64,000 nucleotides of DNA from NCBI GenBank assembly GCA_016192455.1, contig JACPUC010000028.1, positions 46,260 through 110,259 of the forward strand, written 5' to 3'. The stretch is from Candidatus Tectimicrobiota bacterium (GTDB taxonomy: Bacteria; JACPUC01). A model generated the notes under the pieces. It made no database searches. It was not told where the DNA came from and was given only the letters and a program-made list of their open reading frames with translations. Positions 17,420 through 27,038 of the stretch are shown piece after piece; positions within the stretch are counted from its first letter, which is position 1; each line of letters begins with the position of its first letter. Both the position numbers and the translations under genes were made by a program.

Positions 17420-18058
17420 TCAACTATAGGTTGAGATCACCTTGTACTGCTTCCTCTTCAGGGCGTCCACGATCGTGGCGAGGTTCTTTCCCTTAATGCG
17501 GAAATAGTAGATGCGCCGCTCGAGATCCTCGTCCGGAGACATGCCGACGCTCAAGACCTCACTCCCCTCCTGAGAGATCGTCGCGGAGACATCCTCGAAG
17601 GCGCCCTTGCGGTTGCCGAGAATGAGGTCAATCCGCTCGCTGCCGCTGATGATGCGCATCATCTCGATGAAGACGTCGAGGATATCAGACTCGGTGATGA
17701 TGCCGACAAGCTCGTCGTGCTCGACCACCGGCAGGCAACCGATACTATGATTGCGCATGAGGCGGGCCGCGTCCTCGATGTACATGTCCGGCGAGGCGGT
17801 GATGACCCTCTGGGTCATGATCTCCTGCACCGAAATTTCCTTCGTCAGGAAGTAGATCTCCTTCTCGTGACTATTGGAGTTCAGCGGCATGAGCGCCATC
17901 CGCAGGTCCCGGTCGGTCAGCACGCCGAGGAGCGTCTTCCCTTCCACGACCGGGAGATGATGGATGCCATGCACCCTGATCAACTCCAAAGCTTCGCCGA
18001 TCGTCCCCTGGGGGGTGATCGTCACTAACTGACGTTGCATGTTGCGCTCAACGATCAT
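17420..18058 (-). CDS. CBS-pair and ACT-domain protein (AcuB-like)
   Basis: The 212-residue protein has two CBS motifs (about 1-60 and 75-130: GVLTDRDLRMAL and GIITESDILDVFIEMM) followed by an ACT-like ligand-binding domain (about 140-212: DVSATISQEGSEVLSVGM). This order is that of AcuB-type proteins, which sense adenine nucleotides or amino acids. It is cytosolic with no membrane segment. The partner it regulates is not visible from the neighbours. The start ATG 18058 gives MIVERNM, the expected first strand. Confidence 0.85.
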   Translation of the reverse strand: MIVERNMQRQLVTITPQGTIGEALELIRVHGIHHLPVVEGKTLLGVLTDRDLRMALMPLNSNSHEKEIYFLTKEISVQEIMTQRVITASPDMYIEDAARLMRNHSIGCLPVVEHDELVGIITESDILDVFIEMMRIISGSERIDLILGNRKGAFEDVSATISQEGSEVLSVGMSPDEDLERRIYYFRIKGKNLATIVDALKRKQYKVISTYS

Positions 18059-18481
18059 AACCTGCCCTCTACGCGAAGGGACGCTCTCTTGTGTGCCTGC
18101 TGACCAGCGCGCCTATTTTACTCGAAACGCTGGGAAGATTCAAACCGGCAAGGTCCCCCCTCAAGGCGCCCCGAGCGGGGCTGCGCGGCCGCAGCCGAGC
18201 GCGCCTCGGGAAGCAGTCGAAAAGGCCGCGCGCCGGAGTCCGCAGGGGCCTTGAGGGCATGCCGCGGGAACGGGCCTTGCCTCGCACTACCGCAAAGGGT
18301 GACGGCGCAATGCACGGGTCCGACGGGTCTGTCGGGCCGTTCTATTACACACGATTCTCATGGCCTCCGTCAATCCGCGCCGCGCAACCGAGTCTCTGGC
18401 GCCCCGTGGTGGAAACGGAGGTCGCGCAAGCCCACCGCCTCAGTCTCACCCTGTAGGCCAAGTCGGCAAGGGGGACGTACC
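18059..18481. other. Intergenic region between divergent genes
   Basis: About 420 bases. A GC-rich inverted segment (CGAGCGGGGCTGCGCGGCCG area, 18165-18210) is present, but no copy elsewhere was noticed. It probably contains promoters for the CBS gene and the exported protein. Confidence 0.35.
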
Positions 18482-18898
18482 ATGATCATGCGGACAACGC
18501 TCATCCTGGGTCTCCTGGTTGGCATCGTGATGGTGCTGGGAGCCGCGCGCGGCGCCGGACCGCGAAGCGCCGCGGCGCAGCAACCGGCGGCCATGCCCCG
18601 GATCATCGAAAGCGGGCCGACCGGCGACGGCTACCAGTGGTCCATCGGACGCGCCACGGAGGGCGGGCCGCGACGCTTCCAAGCGCTGGAGCGGACCCCG
18701 GAGGGAATGGTCTGGCGCACCGAACCGGCGCACCCGGAAGTCCTCGAGCCGACGGAAGCCGGCCGCTACCGTGAGTTCCTCCCCTACCTCTTCGGCGCTG
18801 ATGGGTTGCGGGTGGTGGTGCCGGCCTCCCCGTTGTCGCGGCCTGGGACTCGGCCTGGGGCTGTGGTTGACCCGCTGCCAACCCCAGCGGGCCGGTGA
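18482..18898 (+). CDS. Hypothetical exported protein
   Basis: From ATG 18482 the product is 138 residues with a clear signal peptide (MIMRTTLILGLLVGIVMVLGAARGAG, cleaved after AAAQ or nearby). A short soluble domain follows, with GYQWSIGRATEGGPRRFQALERTPEGMVWR and a proline-rich end. I recognise no family. The frame stays open upstream to 18251, but that part is not protein-like. It is followed at 53 bases by a membrane protein that may be co-transcribed. Confidence 0.55.
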   Translation: MIMRTTLILGLLVGIVMVLGAARGAGPRSAAAQQPAAMPRIIESGPTGDGYQWSIGRATEGGPRRFQALERTPEGMVWRTEPAHPEVLEPTEAGRYREFLPYLFGADGLRVVVPASPLSRPGTRPGAVVDPLPTPAGR

Positions 18899-18951
18899 GG
18901 TCCTCGCTGCGGCGCCCGCCGGCAATCCCCCTGCCAACCGGTGAGGTGGGG

Positions 18952-19398
18952 ATGCGCTACTTCCTTGGCTTTGCCGTGGTCTTCATGGCGCGCCTGGCGT
19001 ACAGCGGTCTCGTGCATGGGCCGCTCTTCCTGCACCGCTTTGTCTACCGCGTCCACGCCGAGCAGATGCGCATGAACCCCAGTTTCAGCGCCCTGGTTCT
19101 GGCGGAGCTCCTCATTTCCCTGTTGCTCGTGCTGGCCTACCACCTCTGGAGAGGGCGGGGAGCCGCGGTTGGTGGGGGGGCGGGCCTCGGCAAGGGGGCG
19201 CTTTTCGGCGGCGTGGCGGGGCTCTACCTGTACCTGCCGCAGAACCTCCTCACTTACCTCCTGTTCGTGCCCTTCAATGCCTCCATGTTCTGGTCCTGGT
19301 TCCTCGCCGGGCTGGGAAGCTGCGTCCTGAGCGGCCTGCTGCTGGCGGCGCTCTGGCCTGCGGCGCAGCCACCCCCGGTTCAGCCGGGTCGGGCGTAA
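18952..19398 (+). CDS. Hypothetical integral membrane protein
   Basis: The 148-residue product starts at ATG 18952 with GAGGTGGGG directly upstream; a GTG at 18895 overlapping the previous stop is an alternative. Four hydrophobic helices are visible (about 1-15, 43-62, 82-100 and 108-135). The second half has LYLPQNLLTYLLFVPFNASMFWSWFLAGLGS. I recognise no domain. It probably forms a small unit with the exported protein in front of it. Confidence 0.6.
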   Translation: MRYFLGFAVVFMARLAYSGLVHGPLFLHRFVYRVHAEQMRMNPSFSALVLAELLISLLLVLAYHLWRGRGAAVGGGAGLGKGALFGGVAGLYLYLPQNLLTYLLFVPFNASMFWSWFLAGLGSCVLSGLLLAALWPAAQPPPVQPGRA

Positions 19399-19602
19399 GA
19401 GGAGCGCCGGCGTCGCCGCGGCTCAACGTTCCCCCGCCGCTTCAGGGTGCCTGCCGAGCACCTCCCTTGCGAGAATCTCCTGGCCAACGTAGGATGAGGC
19501 GCGATGGCGCCAGGCGCCATGTCGCGGCAGCAGAAGGCGAACGGCCTGCCGCGCGCAGCCTGGCGCACGAGCCCAGCACCCGATGCAGAGCAGGATTACC
19601 TC

Positions 19603-20097
19603 ATGCCTCGAGACAGCCTGACGTTGAAACTTGGCGACAGTGCTCCGGATTTCACTCTGCCGGCCGAGAATGAGGAGCGCATCCAGCTCTCCTCGTATCG
19701 GCGGGACAAGCCGTTGCTCCTCTTCTTCTTCCGGGGCACCTGGTGAAAAAGCTGTCAGAAGCAGATGGTCGGTCTGCGGGAAGCATCCAGCCTCTTTCAG
19801 CAGCAGCAGGTGCGGCTCCTCGGCGTCGTCGGGGAGCGCCTGGCGCGCCTTCAAGCCCACGTGGCGAAGTCGCCCCTCCCCTTCCGGCTCCTCGCAGATG
19901 CTGATGGGAGCACGCTGAAGACCTACGGGGTGTTTCACAAAGATGGCCTCGCGGGCCGCAAAGTCGCGTACCCCGCCGTCTTCCTCCTCGATGGCGAGGG
20001 GATCATCCGCCTCATCTCCGTCGGCAGCACCCCGCGGGAGCGGCCGCCGGTGAAGCTCCTGCTGCAGGCCGTCGCCATGCTGACGCCGGCGGCGTAG
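19603..20097 (+). CDS. Selenocysteine-containing peroxiredoxin/AhpC-TSA-like protein (UxxC)
   Basis: The frame runs through one TGA at 19744-19746. Starting at ATG 19603 (AGGA seven bases upstream) the product is 164 residues with a thioredoxin-fold peroxiredoxin domain. It has LGDSAPDFTLPAENEERIQLSSYR, the strand LLLFFFRGTW, then U48-K-S-C51-QKQM where homologues have a Cys active site after GTW, and VAYPAVFLLDGEGIIR near the end. Protein similarity runs evenly on both sides of the TGA and the frame is unbroken, so this is not a pseudogene. A bSECIS-like hairpin follows the UGA. It should reduce peroxides or act as a thiol/selenol oxidoreductase. Some family members with CxxC at this position are named SelL-related or Prx-like. 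Confidence 0.85.
19761..19777 (+). promoter_or_regulatory. Bacterial SECIS-like hairpin of the peroxiredoxin-like gene
   Basis: GCAGAU pairs with GUCUGC (five Watson-Crick pairs and one U-G) around a GGUCG loop. The loop starts 20 nt past the UGA and begins GG, as in characterised bacterial SECIS elements. Confidence 0.72.
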
Positions 20098-20179
20098 CAA
20101 CAGCCGCGGCCTCTCCGGCAAGGGCCTGGGCGGGACACGACGGCCCGGCAGCCGCCGCGCCTTTCGACCCTGAGCAGTT

Positions 20180-20995
20180 ATGCGCCTAATCTTCCTGCTC
20201 CTCAGCCAGCTTGCCGTGGGTGGCAGCGCCGTGATGCTGGCCGTGCCACAAAAACCTCAGCTCATGAGCTTCTTCCGCTTCGCCAGCGGCCTCTTCCTCT
20301 TCCTCGCGGGCTTGGCGCTGCTGTCGGCTCCGAGGTTCTACGCGAGGGAGACCTGGACCCTCGCCGGGCTGGCGGAGTGGCGCTCCCGTGAAGTCCTGCT
20401 CATGCTGCTCTTCGGCATCGGCCACTTGCTGTACGGCCGTCGGCTGCGGGGCCGCCAAAGGGGGAGCCTGCCCGGGATCCTGAGCGTCGTCGCCGCCGTG
20501 GGCATCTTGGCGGTCATCAGCGAGGTGTTCGGCAGCAGCCCGCCGGAATCGTCCGCCGCCGTGAATCTGGCGCTGCTTGCCAGGTACCTGCTGTCGAGCG
20601 CGACGTTGGGCGCCGTCTTCACCGGCATGCTCTTCGGTCACTGGTACCTCAACGTCCCGGGGCTGGAAGTTGAACCGTACCGGCGCATCATCGCCGCTCT
20701 CCTGGTCTGCCTGGCGCTGCAGGCGGGTCTGGATGTCGCCGTCTTTTCCGGCTGGATGCTCGGCGGCGGCTCCGGCCCCGCGGCCTCGGGCGCCGAGGCG
20801 TTCCGCTGGTACCTGTTCTGGGGACGTTGGATCATCGGCCTCCTGGGAGGTTGGCTCATCGCCTTCATGGCCTGGTGGGTGCTGCGGAACAGGGCGACCC
20901 AGGCGGCGACCGGGCTCCTCTACGTGGGAGTGCTCCTCGTTCTCGCCGGCGAGCTGATCGGTCACTTCCTGGTGGTCATTGCCATGGCTAGGTGA
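20180..20995 (+). CDS. Hypothetical polytopic membrane protein
   Basis: The 271-residue protein has about eight hydrophobic helices, the first at residues 1-20 and the last near 245-265. Conserved-looking polar spots lie inside helices, for example LFGHWYLNVPGLEVEPYRR and WYLFWGRWIIGLLGGW. This suggests a cofactor-binding or transport protein, but I do not recognise the family. It starts at ATG 20180, 82 bases after the selenoprotein stop, and could share its transcript. Confidence 0.65.
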   Translation: MRLIFLLLSQLAVGGSAVMLAVPQKPQLMSFFRFASGLFLFLAGLALLSAPRFYARETWTLAGLAEWRSREVLLMLLFGIGHLLYGRRLRGRQRGSLPGILSVVAAVGILAVISEVFGSSPPESSAAVNLALLARYLLSSATLGAVFTGMLFGHWYLNVPGLEVEPYRRIIAALLVCLALQAGLDVAVFSGWMLGGGSGPAASGAEAFRWYLFWGRWIIGLLGGWLIAFMAWWVLRNRATQAATGLLYVGVLLVLAGELIGHFLVVIAMAR

Positions 20996-21149
20996 GTGGG
21001 GCGCCGCGGCTGCCGCGTCGATCCGAGGGTGCGCCACCGCCGCAGTCCTGGCGAGGACCAGCCCGCCGCCGCGCAGGTGGCCGCGGCACGCACTCCGCCG
21101 CCTGTCGCACGCAGCAAGCAGACCGCCGCACTGCCGGGAGGAAGGCGCC

Positions 21150-21551
21150 ATGGCCTCGCAGCTACACAGCAGCAACCACCCAGAGAAAGACGACCTTACC
21201 CTTTACCAGCACCTCTTCGGAGGCGCCTATGGACGCCACGTGTATGAGCGCGTGCAGATGGGACAGGGGGACCTCGTCCCTTACATCCACACGTTCGTGA
21301 TCCGAGAGATGTGGATGCGTCCCGGCCTCGACCTGAAAACAAAGATGCTCGTCGCCATCGGCATGTTCCTGGCGCTGCATCGTGAAGAGGTGAAATTCTT
21401 CGTGGTGGGAGCTCTCGTCCACGGCGCCAGCCGCCAGGAAATCGAAGAGGTCGTCATCCTCTCGGCGGTGGAGGCCGGCTTCCCCGCCGCGTTGCGCGGC
21501 TCGTCGTGGGTCTCGGAGGCTCTGTCCGAGTACGAGCGTCTCGAGGGCTGA
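21150..21551 (+). CDS. Carboxymuconolactone decarboxylase (CMD)-family protein
   Basis: From ATG 21150 (GGGAGGAAG upstream) the product is 133 residues and all-helical. It has the CMD core RPGLDLKTKMLVAIGMFLALHREEVKFFVVGALVHGASRQEIEEVVILSA. The paired cysteines of AhpD-type peroxidases are absent, so it is closer to gamma-carboxymuconolactone decarboxylase-like members of unknown substrate. It overlaps no neighbour; coaE begins 84 bases later on the same strand. Confidence 0.82.
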   Translation: MASQLHSSNHPEKDDLTLYQHLFGGAYGRHVYERVQMGQGDLVPYIHTFVIREMWMRPGLDLKTKMLVAIGMFLALHREEVKFFVVGALVHGASRQEIEEVVILSAVEAGFPAALRGSSWVSEALSEYERLEG

Positions 21552-21634
21552 GGGGCGTCGCCAGGGGGCATCCTCCGCGTCACACCACCCTTTGGCAGAA
21601 CCCCGCGCCAACCTTGCCCAGCGGAGTCAGCCAG

Positions 21635-22255
21635 ATGCTGGTCGTTGGACTCACCGGCGGCGTCGCCAGCGGCAAGAGCACCGTCTCCGCCATGCTCCTG
21701 CGGCCCGGCGCGCACCTCATCGATGCCGACCTGATCGCCCGTGAGATCGTAGCCCCAGGCATGCCAGCCCTTGCCGCCATCCGCGCCCGCTTCGGCCCCG
21801 AGGTGCTGCGGCCCGACGGCAGCCTGGATCGGGCTCGGCTCGGCCACCTCGTCTTCACCGATGCAGCGCAGCGCGAGGCCCTCAACCGCCTCACCCATCC
21901 CTACATCCTGGCGGCGGAGAATGAGCGTATCGCCACGATCCGGGCGACGCACCCGACCTCCATCGTCCTCCTCGATGCCGCTCTGCTCATTGAAGCGCGG
22001 GCCTACCAGCGGGTCGAGCGCCTCATCGTGGTGTGGGTGGATCACGCCACGCAGGTGCAGCGCTTGATGGTGCGTGACGGTCTCGGCGCCGCGGCGGCGG
22101 AGCAGCGCATTGCGGCACAGATGCCGCTCAACGAAAAGCTCGCCTATGCCGATTACATTATCGACAACCGCGGCGACCGCGCCGCCACGCAGGCGCAGGT
22201 GGAGCAAATCTGGACGCTGCTGGAGCGCGAACGCGACGCCAGGAGAGAGGTCTGA
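21635..22255 (+). CDS. coaE: Dephospho-CoA kinase
   Basis: CoaE performs the last step of coenzyme A synthesis, phosphorylating the 3'-OH of dephospho-CoA. The 206-residue product starts at ATG 21635, where the P-loop begins at once (MLVVGLTGGVASGKST). It then shows HLIDADLIAREIV, NRLTHPYI, VLLDAALLIEA and DYIIDNRGD, all typical. The longer upstream frame is not family-like. Its place in front of rho is common in Deltaproteobacteria. Confidence 0.94.
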   Translation: MLVVGLTGGVASGKSTVSAMLLRPGAHLIDADLIAREIVAPGMPALAAIRARFGPEVLRPDGSLDRARLGHLVFTDAAQREALNRLTHPYILAAENERIATIRATHPTSIVLLDAALLIEARAYQRVERLIVVWVDHATQVQRLMVRDGLGAAAAEQRIAAQMPLNEKLAYADYIIDNRGDRAATQAQVEQIWTLLERERDARREV

Positions 22256-22766
22256 GCCAAGTGAAAAGATTGCGCGCCAGGGGGAAACAGGCGAGACGCC
22301 GCCGCCAGCGCGGCAAAAACCGCCAGCCCAGCGACAGATTTCTCTTGACAACTGTTGAGGACCTCTTTACATTTCACCATAACCTGATATCAAGGCTTAG
22401 CCCCTGCTTCCGAAGCGAATCAACCCCATCAGCCCAAGCATCTCACAGCCAACGTCGCGTTGGGGGCATGACCGGCGTAGCCCAACGCCTCCTCTTGGCG
22501 TACACTCCTGGAGCCGCACGAACGCTTGTGGCGCGAGCCCGACGATGCAGCCGCGTGCCGCGCTCTCGCCGCACGGTACCGGAGAGAGAGCCCTCTGGCC
22601 TTTGCGGGGGACTCCTCGCTGAGTACCTCTGCGCCACTTGATACAGTCAACCAGGTGAACACCTAACCACCCGCCAGTCGAACCCCGCGGTCAGACTGAG
22701 ATGTCTATGTCGTCTGCACGACCTCGCCCCCCTGACGCAACCGAGCCGCCCACCAAGGAGCTCATG
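22256..22766 (+). other. Long rho leader region
   Basis: About 510 bases between coaE and rho with no credible gene. It contains a strong promoter at 22345-22373, leaving a leader of about 390 bases. Rho genes in other bacteria are autoregulated by Rho-dependent termination in a long leader, so this may be such a region; no leader peptide could be identified with confidence. Confidence 0.5.
22345..22373 (+). promoter_or_regulatory. Sigma70-type promoter upstream of rho
   Basis: A perfect TTGACA at 22345-22350, a 17-base spacer and TACATT at 22368-22373 (four of six matches). Confidence 0.58.
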
Positions 22767-24014
22767 ATGAATATCAATGAACTCAAGGAACTCACGATCT
22801 CCGAACTGCACGCCATCGCCAAGGAGGTGCGCCTCGAAGGCATCTCAACGCTGCGCAAACAGGAGCTTATCTTCAAGATTCTCGAGGCGCAGGCGGAGAA
22901 GAACGGTTTCATCTTCAGCGAAGGCGTGCTCGAAATCCTCCCCGACGGCTTTGGCTTCCTGCGCGCCCCAACGTACAACTACCTTCCCGGCCCCGACGAC
23001 ATCTACGTTTCGCCATCCCAAATCCGCAAGTTCGATCTCCGCACCGGCGATACAATTTCCGGCCAGGTCCGGCCTCCCAAGGAGTCGGAACGCTACTTCG
23101 CGCTGTTAAAAGTTGAGGGGATCAACTACGAGCCTCCCGACCAGATTCGGGACAAGATGTTGTTCGACAACCTCACCCCCCTCTACCCCCAGCAACGGAT
23201 CAAGCTCGAAACCCCGGAGGGCAATCTCTCCACCCGCATCATGGACCTGTTGGCGCCGATCGGAAAGGGACAGCGCGGCCTCATCGTCTCTCCCCCGCGC
23301 ACCGGCAAGACGATGCTCTTGCAGGCCATCGCGCACAGCATCGCCGTCAATCATCCCGAGATCATCCTCATCGTCCTGCTCATCGACGAGCGTCCCGAAG
23401 AGGTCACCGACATGCAGCGCTCCGTGAAGGGCGAGGTCATCAGCTCGACCTTCGACGAGCCGCCGCAGCGCCATGTGCAGGTCGCCGAGATGGTCATCGA
23501 GAAGGCCAAGCGGCTCGTCGAGCACCGCCGCGATTGCGTCATCCTTCTTGACAGCATCACCCGCCTGGCGCGCGCCTACAACACCGTGGTGCCGCCGAGC
23601 GGCAAGGTGCTCTCCGGCGGCGTCGACTCAAACGCCCTGCAGCGGCCCAAGCGCTTCTTCGGCGCGGCCCGCAACATCGAGGAGGGGGGCAGCCTGACGA
23701 TCATCGCCACCTCCCTCATCGACACCGGCAGCCGCATGGACGACGTGATCTTCGAGGAGTTCAAGGGCACCGGCAACATGGAAATCCACCTCGACCGGCG
23801 CCTCGTCGACAAGCGCGTCTTCCCGGCCTTTGACGTGCACCGCTCCGGCACCCGCAAGGAAGAGCTGCTCCTCTCGGAGCGCGAGCTCAATCGCGTCTGG
23901 CTGCTGCGCAAGGTGCTCAGCCAGCTCAATGTGGTCGATGCGATGGAGCTGCTGCTGGAGAAGATGTCGGAGACCGAGAACAATGACGATTTCTTGAACT
24001 CCATGAACAGCTAG
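22767..24014 (+). CDS. rho: Transcription termination factor Rho
   Basis: Rho is the hexameric RNA helicase that ends transcription. ATG 22767, six bases after AAGGAG, gives 415 residues starting [18 protein letters not shown], as in homologues; starts at 22764 and 22701 are possible but less likely. The cold-shock-like RNA-binding domain ([28 protein letters not shown]) is followed by the ATPase with Walker [13 protein letters not shown], Walker [16 protein letters not shown] and the Q-loop/R-loop segment. It is complete. Confidence 0.97.
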   Translation: MNINELKELTISELHAIAKEVRLEGISTLRKQELIFKILEAQAEKNGFIFSEGVLEILPDGFGFLRAPTYNYLPGPDDIYVSPSQIRKFDLRTGDTISGQVRPPKESERYFALLKVEGINYEPPDQIRDKMLFDNLTPLYPQQRIKLETPEGNLSTRIMDLLAPIGKGQRGLIVSPPRTGKTMLLQAIAHSIAVNHPEIILIVLLIDERPEEVTDMQRSVKGEVISSTFDEPPQRHVQVAEMVIEKAKRLVEHRRDCVILLDSITRLARAYNTVVPPSGKVLSGGVDSNALQRPKRFFGAARNIEEGGSLTIIATSLIDTGSRMDDVIFEEFKGTGNMEIHLDRRLVDKRVFPAFDVHRSGTRKEELLLSERELNRVWLLRKVLSQLNVVDAMELLLEKMSETENNDDFLNSMNS

Positions 24015-24384
24015 CCGCCCGCACCCCTCGCGCGTCCTCCTGCCGCTTCTTCCGCGCCCTCGAGCCCGCGCCCCCGCCGCGGCTGCCGCGGCCTGAACCG
24101 AGTATCCCCCAGGAGGGATAGCCGGGCGTATGGGGGCCGGCGGCGGAGCGAAACGCCCCCCGCCTCTCCTTGCGGCGTCGAGCACACTCCGCCCCCGAAG
24201 GGCTGGAAGCCGCGCGGCGCCTTTGCAAAATGAGCAGCTCAGATGTATACTACATCGGCGGTGGTGTGATCCGCCCCGCCGCCGGCAGCACCTGCGAGGC
24301 GAGGGTGCGCCAGGTATGCACGAACGGTCCTGGAGTACGGTTTAGACGAGTGGACAGTGTCAACGTTGTTGATGAGGACGAGGC
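24015..24384. other. Intergenic region rho-rpmE
   Basis: About 370 bases with no gene. A small hairpin (TATCCC/GGGATA around CCAGGA, near 24103-24120) lies about 90 bases past rho, and a strong promoter precedes rpmE at 24223-24251. Confidence 0.45.
24223..24251 (+). promoter_or_regulatory. Sigma70-type promoter for rpmE-prfA-prmC
   Basis: TTGCAA at 24223-24228, an exact 17-base spacer and TATACT at 24246-24251 (five of six matches). The transcript would start about 130 bases before rpmE. Confidence 0.6.
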
Positions 24385-24654
24385 ATGAAGTCAGACATTC
24401 ATCCTGCGTACGTGGAAGCGACGATCACCTGCTCGTGCGGTGAAGTCATCCAGACGCGCTCAACGGTAGCAAAGCTGCACGTCGAGATTTGCTCGAAGTG
24501 TCATCCTTTCTTCACGGGAAAGCAGAAGATCATTGACACCTCCGGCCGCGTCGAGCGGTTCCAAACGAAGTACCGGAATATCCCCCGCCGCAGCAGCAAA
24601 CCCAAGAAGGGAGAAGCCGTCGGAGAAGCCACCGCCTTGCCGGCCGGCTCCTAA
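24385..24654 (+). CDS. rpmE: 50S ribosomal protein L31
   Basis: The 89-residue protein begins [20 protein letters not shown] and carries the zinc-binding cysteines of the C+ form (CSC and CSKC), then [20 protein letters not shown], the family signature. About 15 non-conserved residues follow the usual end. The zinc-binding form is the one used in zinc sufficiency in species that have two types. It heads a probable operon with prfA. Confidence 0.95.
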   Translation: MKSDIHPAYVEATITCSCGEVIQTRSTVAKLHVEICSKCHPFFTGKQKIIDTSGRVERFQTKYRNIPRRSSKPKKGEAVGEATALPAGS

Positions 24655-24708
24655 GGCGGCGCACCCGGTCCCGGAGCATCCCTCCACAGGCGTCCGCCGT
24701 GGTGATCT

Positions 24709-25779
24709 ATGTTGAAGAAATTGACCGCCATAGAGCGGCGGTACGATGAGGTCTGCCAGCTTCTCAGCAACTCCGCCACCCTCAGCGATCGCGCCGCCTA
24801 CCAGAAACTCTCCAGGGAACACGCCCACCTCCACAAGATCGTGGAGCAGGGGCAGCGCTGCCGCTCCATCCTGAAACGGCTGCAGGATGACGACGCCTTG
24901 CTGCACGACCCCGATTTGGACGGCGAGCTCGAGGCGCTGGCGCGCGATGAAATGAAGTCACTCCGCGAGCAGCTCGAGCAAGCCGAGGCGCAACTCAAGT
25001 TCCTCCTCTTGCCCAAGGACCCGAACGAGGAGAAGAACGTCATCCTCGAAATCCGCGCCGGCACGGGCGGCGAGGAGGCGGCGCTGTTCGCGGCCGACCT
25101 CTTCCGCATGTACTGCCGCTACGCCGAATCGCACCGCTGGCGCGTGGAGATTCTCAGCTCCAGCAGCAGCGCCACGGGTGGTTTCAAGGAGGTCATCGCC
25201 CTGGTCGAAGGGCCCGGTGCGTTCAGCGCCCTGAAGTTCGAGAGCGGCACCCACCGGGTGCAGCGGGTGCCGGAAACCGAAGCGCAGGGTCGTATCCACA
25301 CCTCCGCCGCCACGGTGGCGATTCTGCCGGAAGCCGAGGAGGTGGAGGTGCAGATCAACCCGAACGACGTGCGCGTCGATGTGTTCCGCTCCTCGGGACC
25401 GGGAGGGCAAAGCGTCAACACTACCGACTCCGCGGTGCGCGTCACGCACCTGCCGACGGGCATCGTGGTGAGCTGCCAGGACGAGAAATCGCAGCATAAG
25501 AACCGGGCGCGCGCCATGCAGGTGCTGCGGGCCCGCCTCCTCGATCGGCAGCAGCAAGAGATGGAGCAGGAGCGCGCCATGGTCCGCCGCGTGCAGGTCG
25601 GCAGCGGCGACCGCAGCGAACGCATCCGCACCTACAACTACCCGCAGAACCGCGTCACCGACCATCGCATCAACCTCACGCTCTACCAGCTCGACCGCGT
25701 CCTGGAGGGAGGGCTCGATGGGATCGTCGAGGAGCTGCAACTGGCGGACCAGCAGGAGCGCCTGAAGGTATCGGTCTGA
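24709..25779 (+). CDS. prfA: Peptide chain release factor 1
   Basis: RF1 recognises UAA and UAG and releases the nascent chain. The 356-residue product contains the catalytic GGQ loop ([25 protein letters not shown]), the [23 protein letters not shown] segment of RF1/RF2 and no UGA-specific RF2 frameshift signal. The GGQ glutamine is the usual target of PrmC, encoded next. UGA is also a selenocysteine codon in this genome, so RF1's lack of UGA recognition means the competing factor is RF2, which is not in the window. Confidence 0.96.
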   Translation: MLKKLTAIERRYDEVCQLLSNSATLSDRAAYQKLSREHAHLHKIVEQGQRCRSILKRLQDDDALLHDPDLDGELEALARDEMKSLREQLEQAEAQLKFLLLPKDPNEEKNVILEIRAGTGGEEAALFAADLFRMYCRYAESHRWRVEILSSSSSATGGFKEVIALVEGPGAFSALKFESGTHRVQRVPETEAQGRIHTSAATVAILPEAEEVEVQINPNDVRVDVFRSSGPGGQSVNTTDSAVRVTHLPTGIVVSCQDEKSQHKNRARAMQVLRARLLDRQQQEMEQERAMVRRVQVGSGDRSERIRTYNYPQNRVTDHRINLTLYQLDRVLEGGLDGIVEELQLADQQERLKVSV

Positions 25780-25872
25780 GAGCACCCCGCTCCTTCTCCC
25801 CGGCGCTCGAGCTTCCCTTCCCAGGACCGCCCCCTCGGCAACGCTCGGGGGCACTACTCCGGCAGGCGCACC

Positions 25873-26841
25873 ATGCCGCGCGCCCACCATACCGACTCCC
25901 TGACGCTTCGTCAGGTGGTGGCGCAGGCCACGACCCGGCTTCTCCAGGCAGGGGTGAGCGACACGCCGCGGCTCGACGCCGAGATTCTCTTTGCCCATCT
26001 GCTTCGCCGTCCACGGGAGTTCCTCTACCGGGAGGCCGACTGGCGGCCGGCACAGCCCCTGCTCACTGATTACGAGGATCTCCTGCGGCGGCGCCTCGCC
26101 CATGAGCCGGTGGCCTACATCACGGGCAAACGCGAGTTCTGGTCCATGACCTTCCGGGTCACCCCGGACGTTCTCATTCCCAGGCCGGAGACCGAGCGGC
26201 TCGTCGAGAGCCTCCTCGAAGCGGCTGCGGTCCACGCCGGCCGCGGCGTGCCATTGCGACTGCTGGACGTGGGAACCGGCAGCGGGATCATCGCCATCAG
26301 CGCCGCCCGCGAGCTGCCGGCCTGGCAGGTTGTGGCCCTTGACGCCAGCCGCGCGGCGCTGCGCCTCGCCCAGGAGAATGCGCGCCGCCTCATTCCCGAA
26401 CGCGCCGTCGCGGTGCTGGCGGCGGACGTGTTTGCCTTGCCGTTCGCGGCGCAGCCCTTCGCGATGGTCGCCGCGAACCTGCCGTACGTGGCAACGGCGG
26501 AGGTGGCCCTGCTCCCCCGCGAGGTGCACGACTACGAGCCGCGGTCCGCCCTCGACGGCGGTCCGGACGGCCTGCGTTGCATCAGCGCGCTGCTCGGGCA
26601 GGCGCCGCGCCTCCTCATTGACGGTGGCAGCCTGCACCTCGAGGTGGGCCTCGGGCAGGTCCCGGCGCTGCGGCGCCTGATCGAGGGGATGCCCTGGCTC
26701 TCCCTGGCGAAGGTGCTCCCCGATCTCGCCGGCATCGAGCGCGTGGCGGTGCTGCGGTACGCACAGAGCCTCGAGGCGCGAACGAGGCAACCGGCGGAGC
26801 GCTCCCCGGCGCGCCAACACGCTGCTGCCGCGCCGTCCTGA
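25873..26841 (+). CDS. prmC: Release-factor glutamine methyltransferase PrmC (HemK)
   Basis: PrmC methylates the Gln of the GGQ motif in release factors. The 322-residue protein has the N-terminal helical domain (TRLLQAGVSDTPRLDAEILFAHLL) and the AdoMet-binding LLDVGTGSGIIAIS. The catalytic motif reads ANLPYVAT, whereas most PrmC proteins have NPPY; NLPY occurs in some lineages and keeps the Asn and the Tyr. The ending DGLRCISALL fits the family. The C-terminus has about 20 extra residues. Confidence 0.92.
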   Translation: MPRAHHTDSLTLRQVVAQATTRLLQAGVSDTPRLDAEILFAHLLRRPREFLYREADWRPAQPLLTDYEDLLRRRLAHEPVAYITGKREFWSMTFRVTPDVLIPRPETERLVESLLEAAAVHAGRGVPLRLLDVGTGSGIIAISAARELPAWQVVALDASRAALRLAQENARRLIPERAVAVLAADVFALPFAAQPFAMVAANLPYVATAEVALLPREVHDYEPRSALDGGPDGLRCISALLGQAPRLLIDGGSLHLEVGLGQVPALRRLIEGMPWLSLAKVLPDLAGIERVAVLRYAQSLEARTRQPAERSPARQHAAAAPS

Positions 26842-26850
26842 GAGGCAGGT

Positions 26851-26893
26851 CCCCATGGGCCTTCGGCCCACCCGCGAAGAGATGAACATGGGG
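26851..26893. repeat. Dispersed repeat family B, copy 1
   Basis: CCCCATGGGCCTTCGGCCC, about a dozen variable bases, then ATGAACATGGGG. A near-identical copy is at 36077-36120. The ends (CCCCATG and CATGGGG) are inverted repeats of each other and an inner GGGCC/GGCCC hairpin is present. Confidence 0.85.
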
Positions 26894-27014
26894 TTTACAG
26901 AGAGCAACCGTCTCTCATGTTGAAGGGATCGGCATCCTTGGTGCAGGGGCACCGCTTGCTGCGCCCCAGCGCGGCGGCTCAGAGGGGGGCGCGACTCGGA
27001 GGGAGCGACTGAGT

Positions 27015-27038
27015 GGGCGGGGCAAGCCCCGCCCCTAC
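27015..27038. repeat. GC-rich palindrome followed by CCCTAC, family C
   Basis: GGGCGGGGC-AA-GCCCCGCCC followed by CTAC. The shorter copy at 36364-36384 shares the core CGGGGCAAGCCCCG and the CCCTAC tail. Confidence 0.8.

Noticed and set aside
19744-19746. TGA splitting the peroxiredoxin-like gene into two genes
   Set aside because: Neither half is a complete domain; no ribosome site or start supports a second gene; family similarity is continuous.
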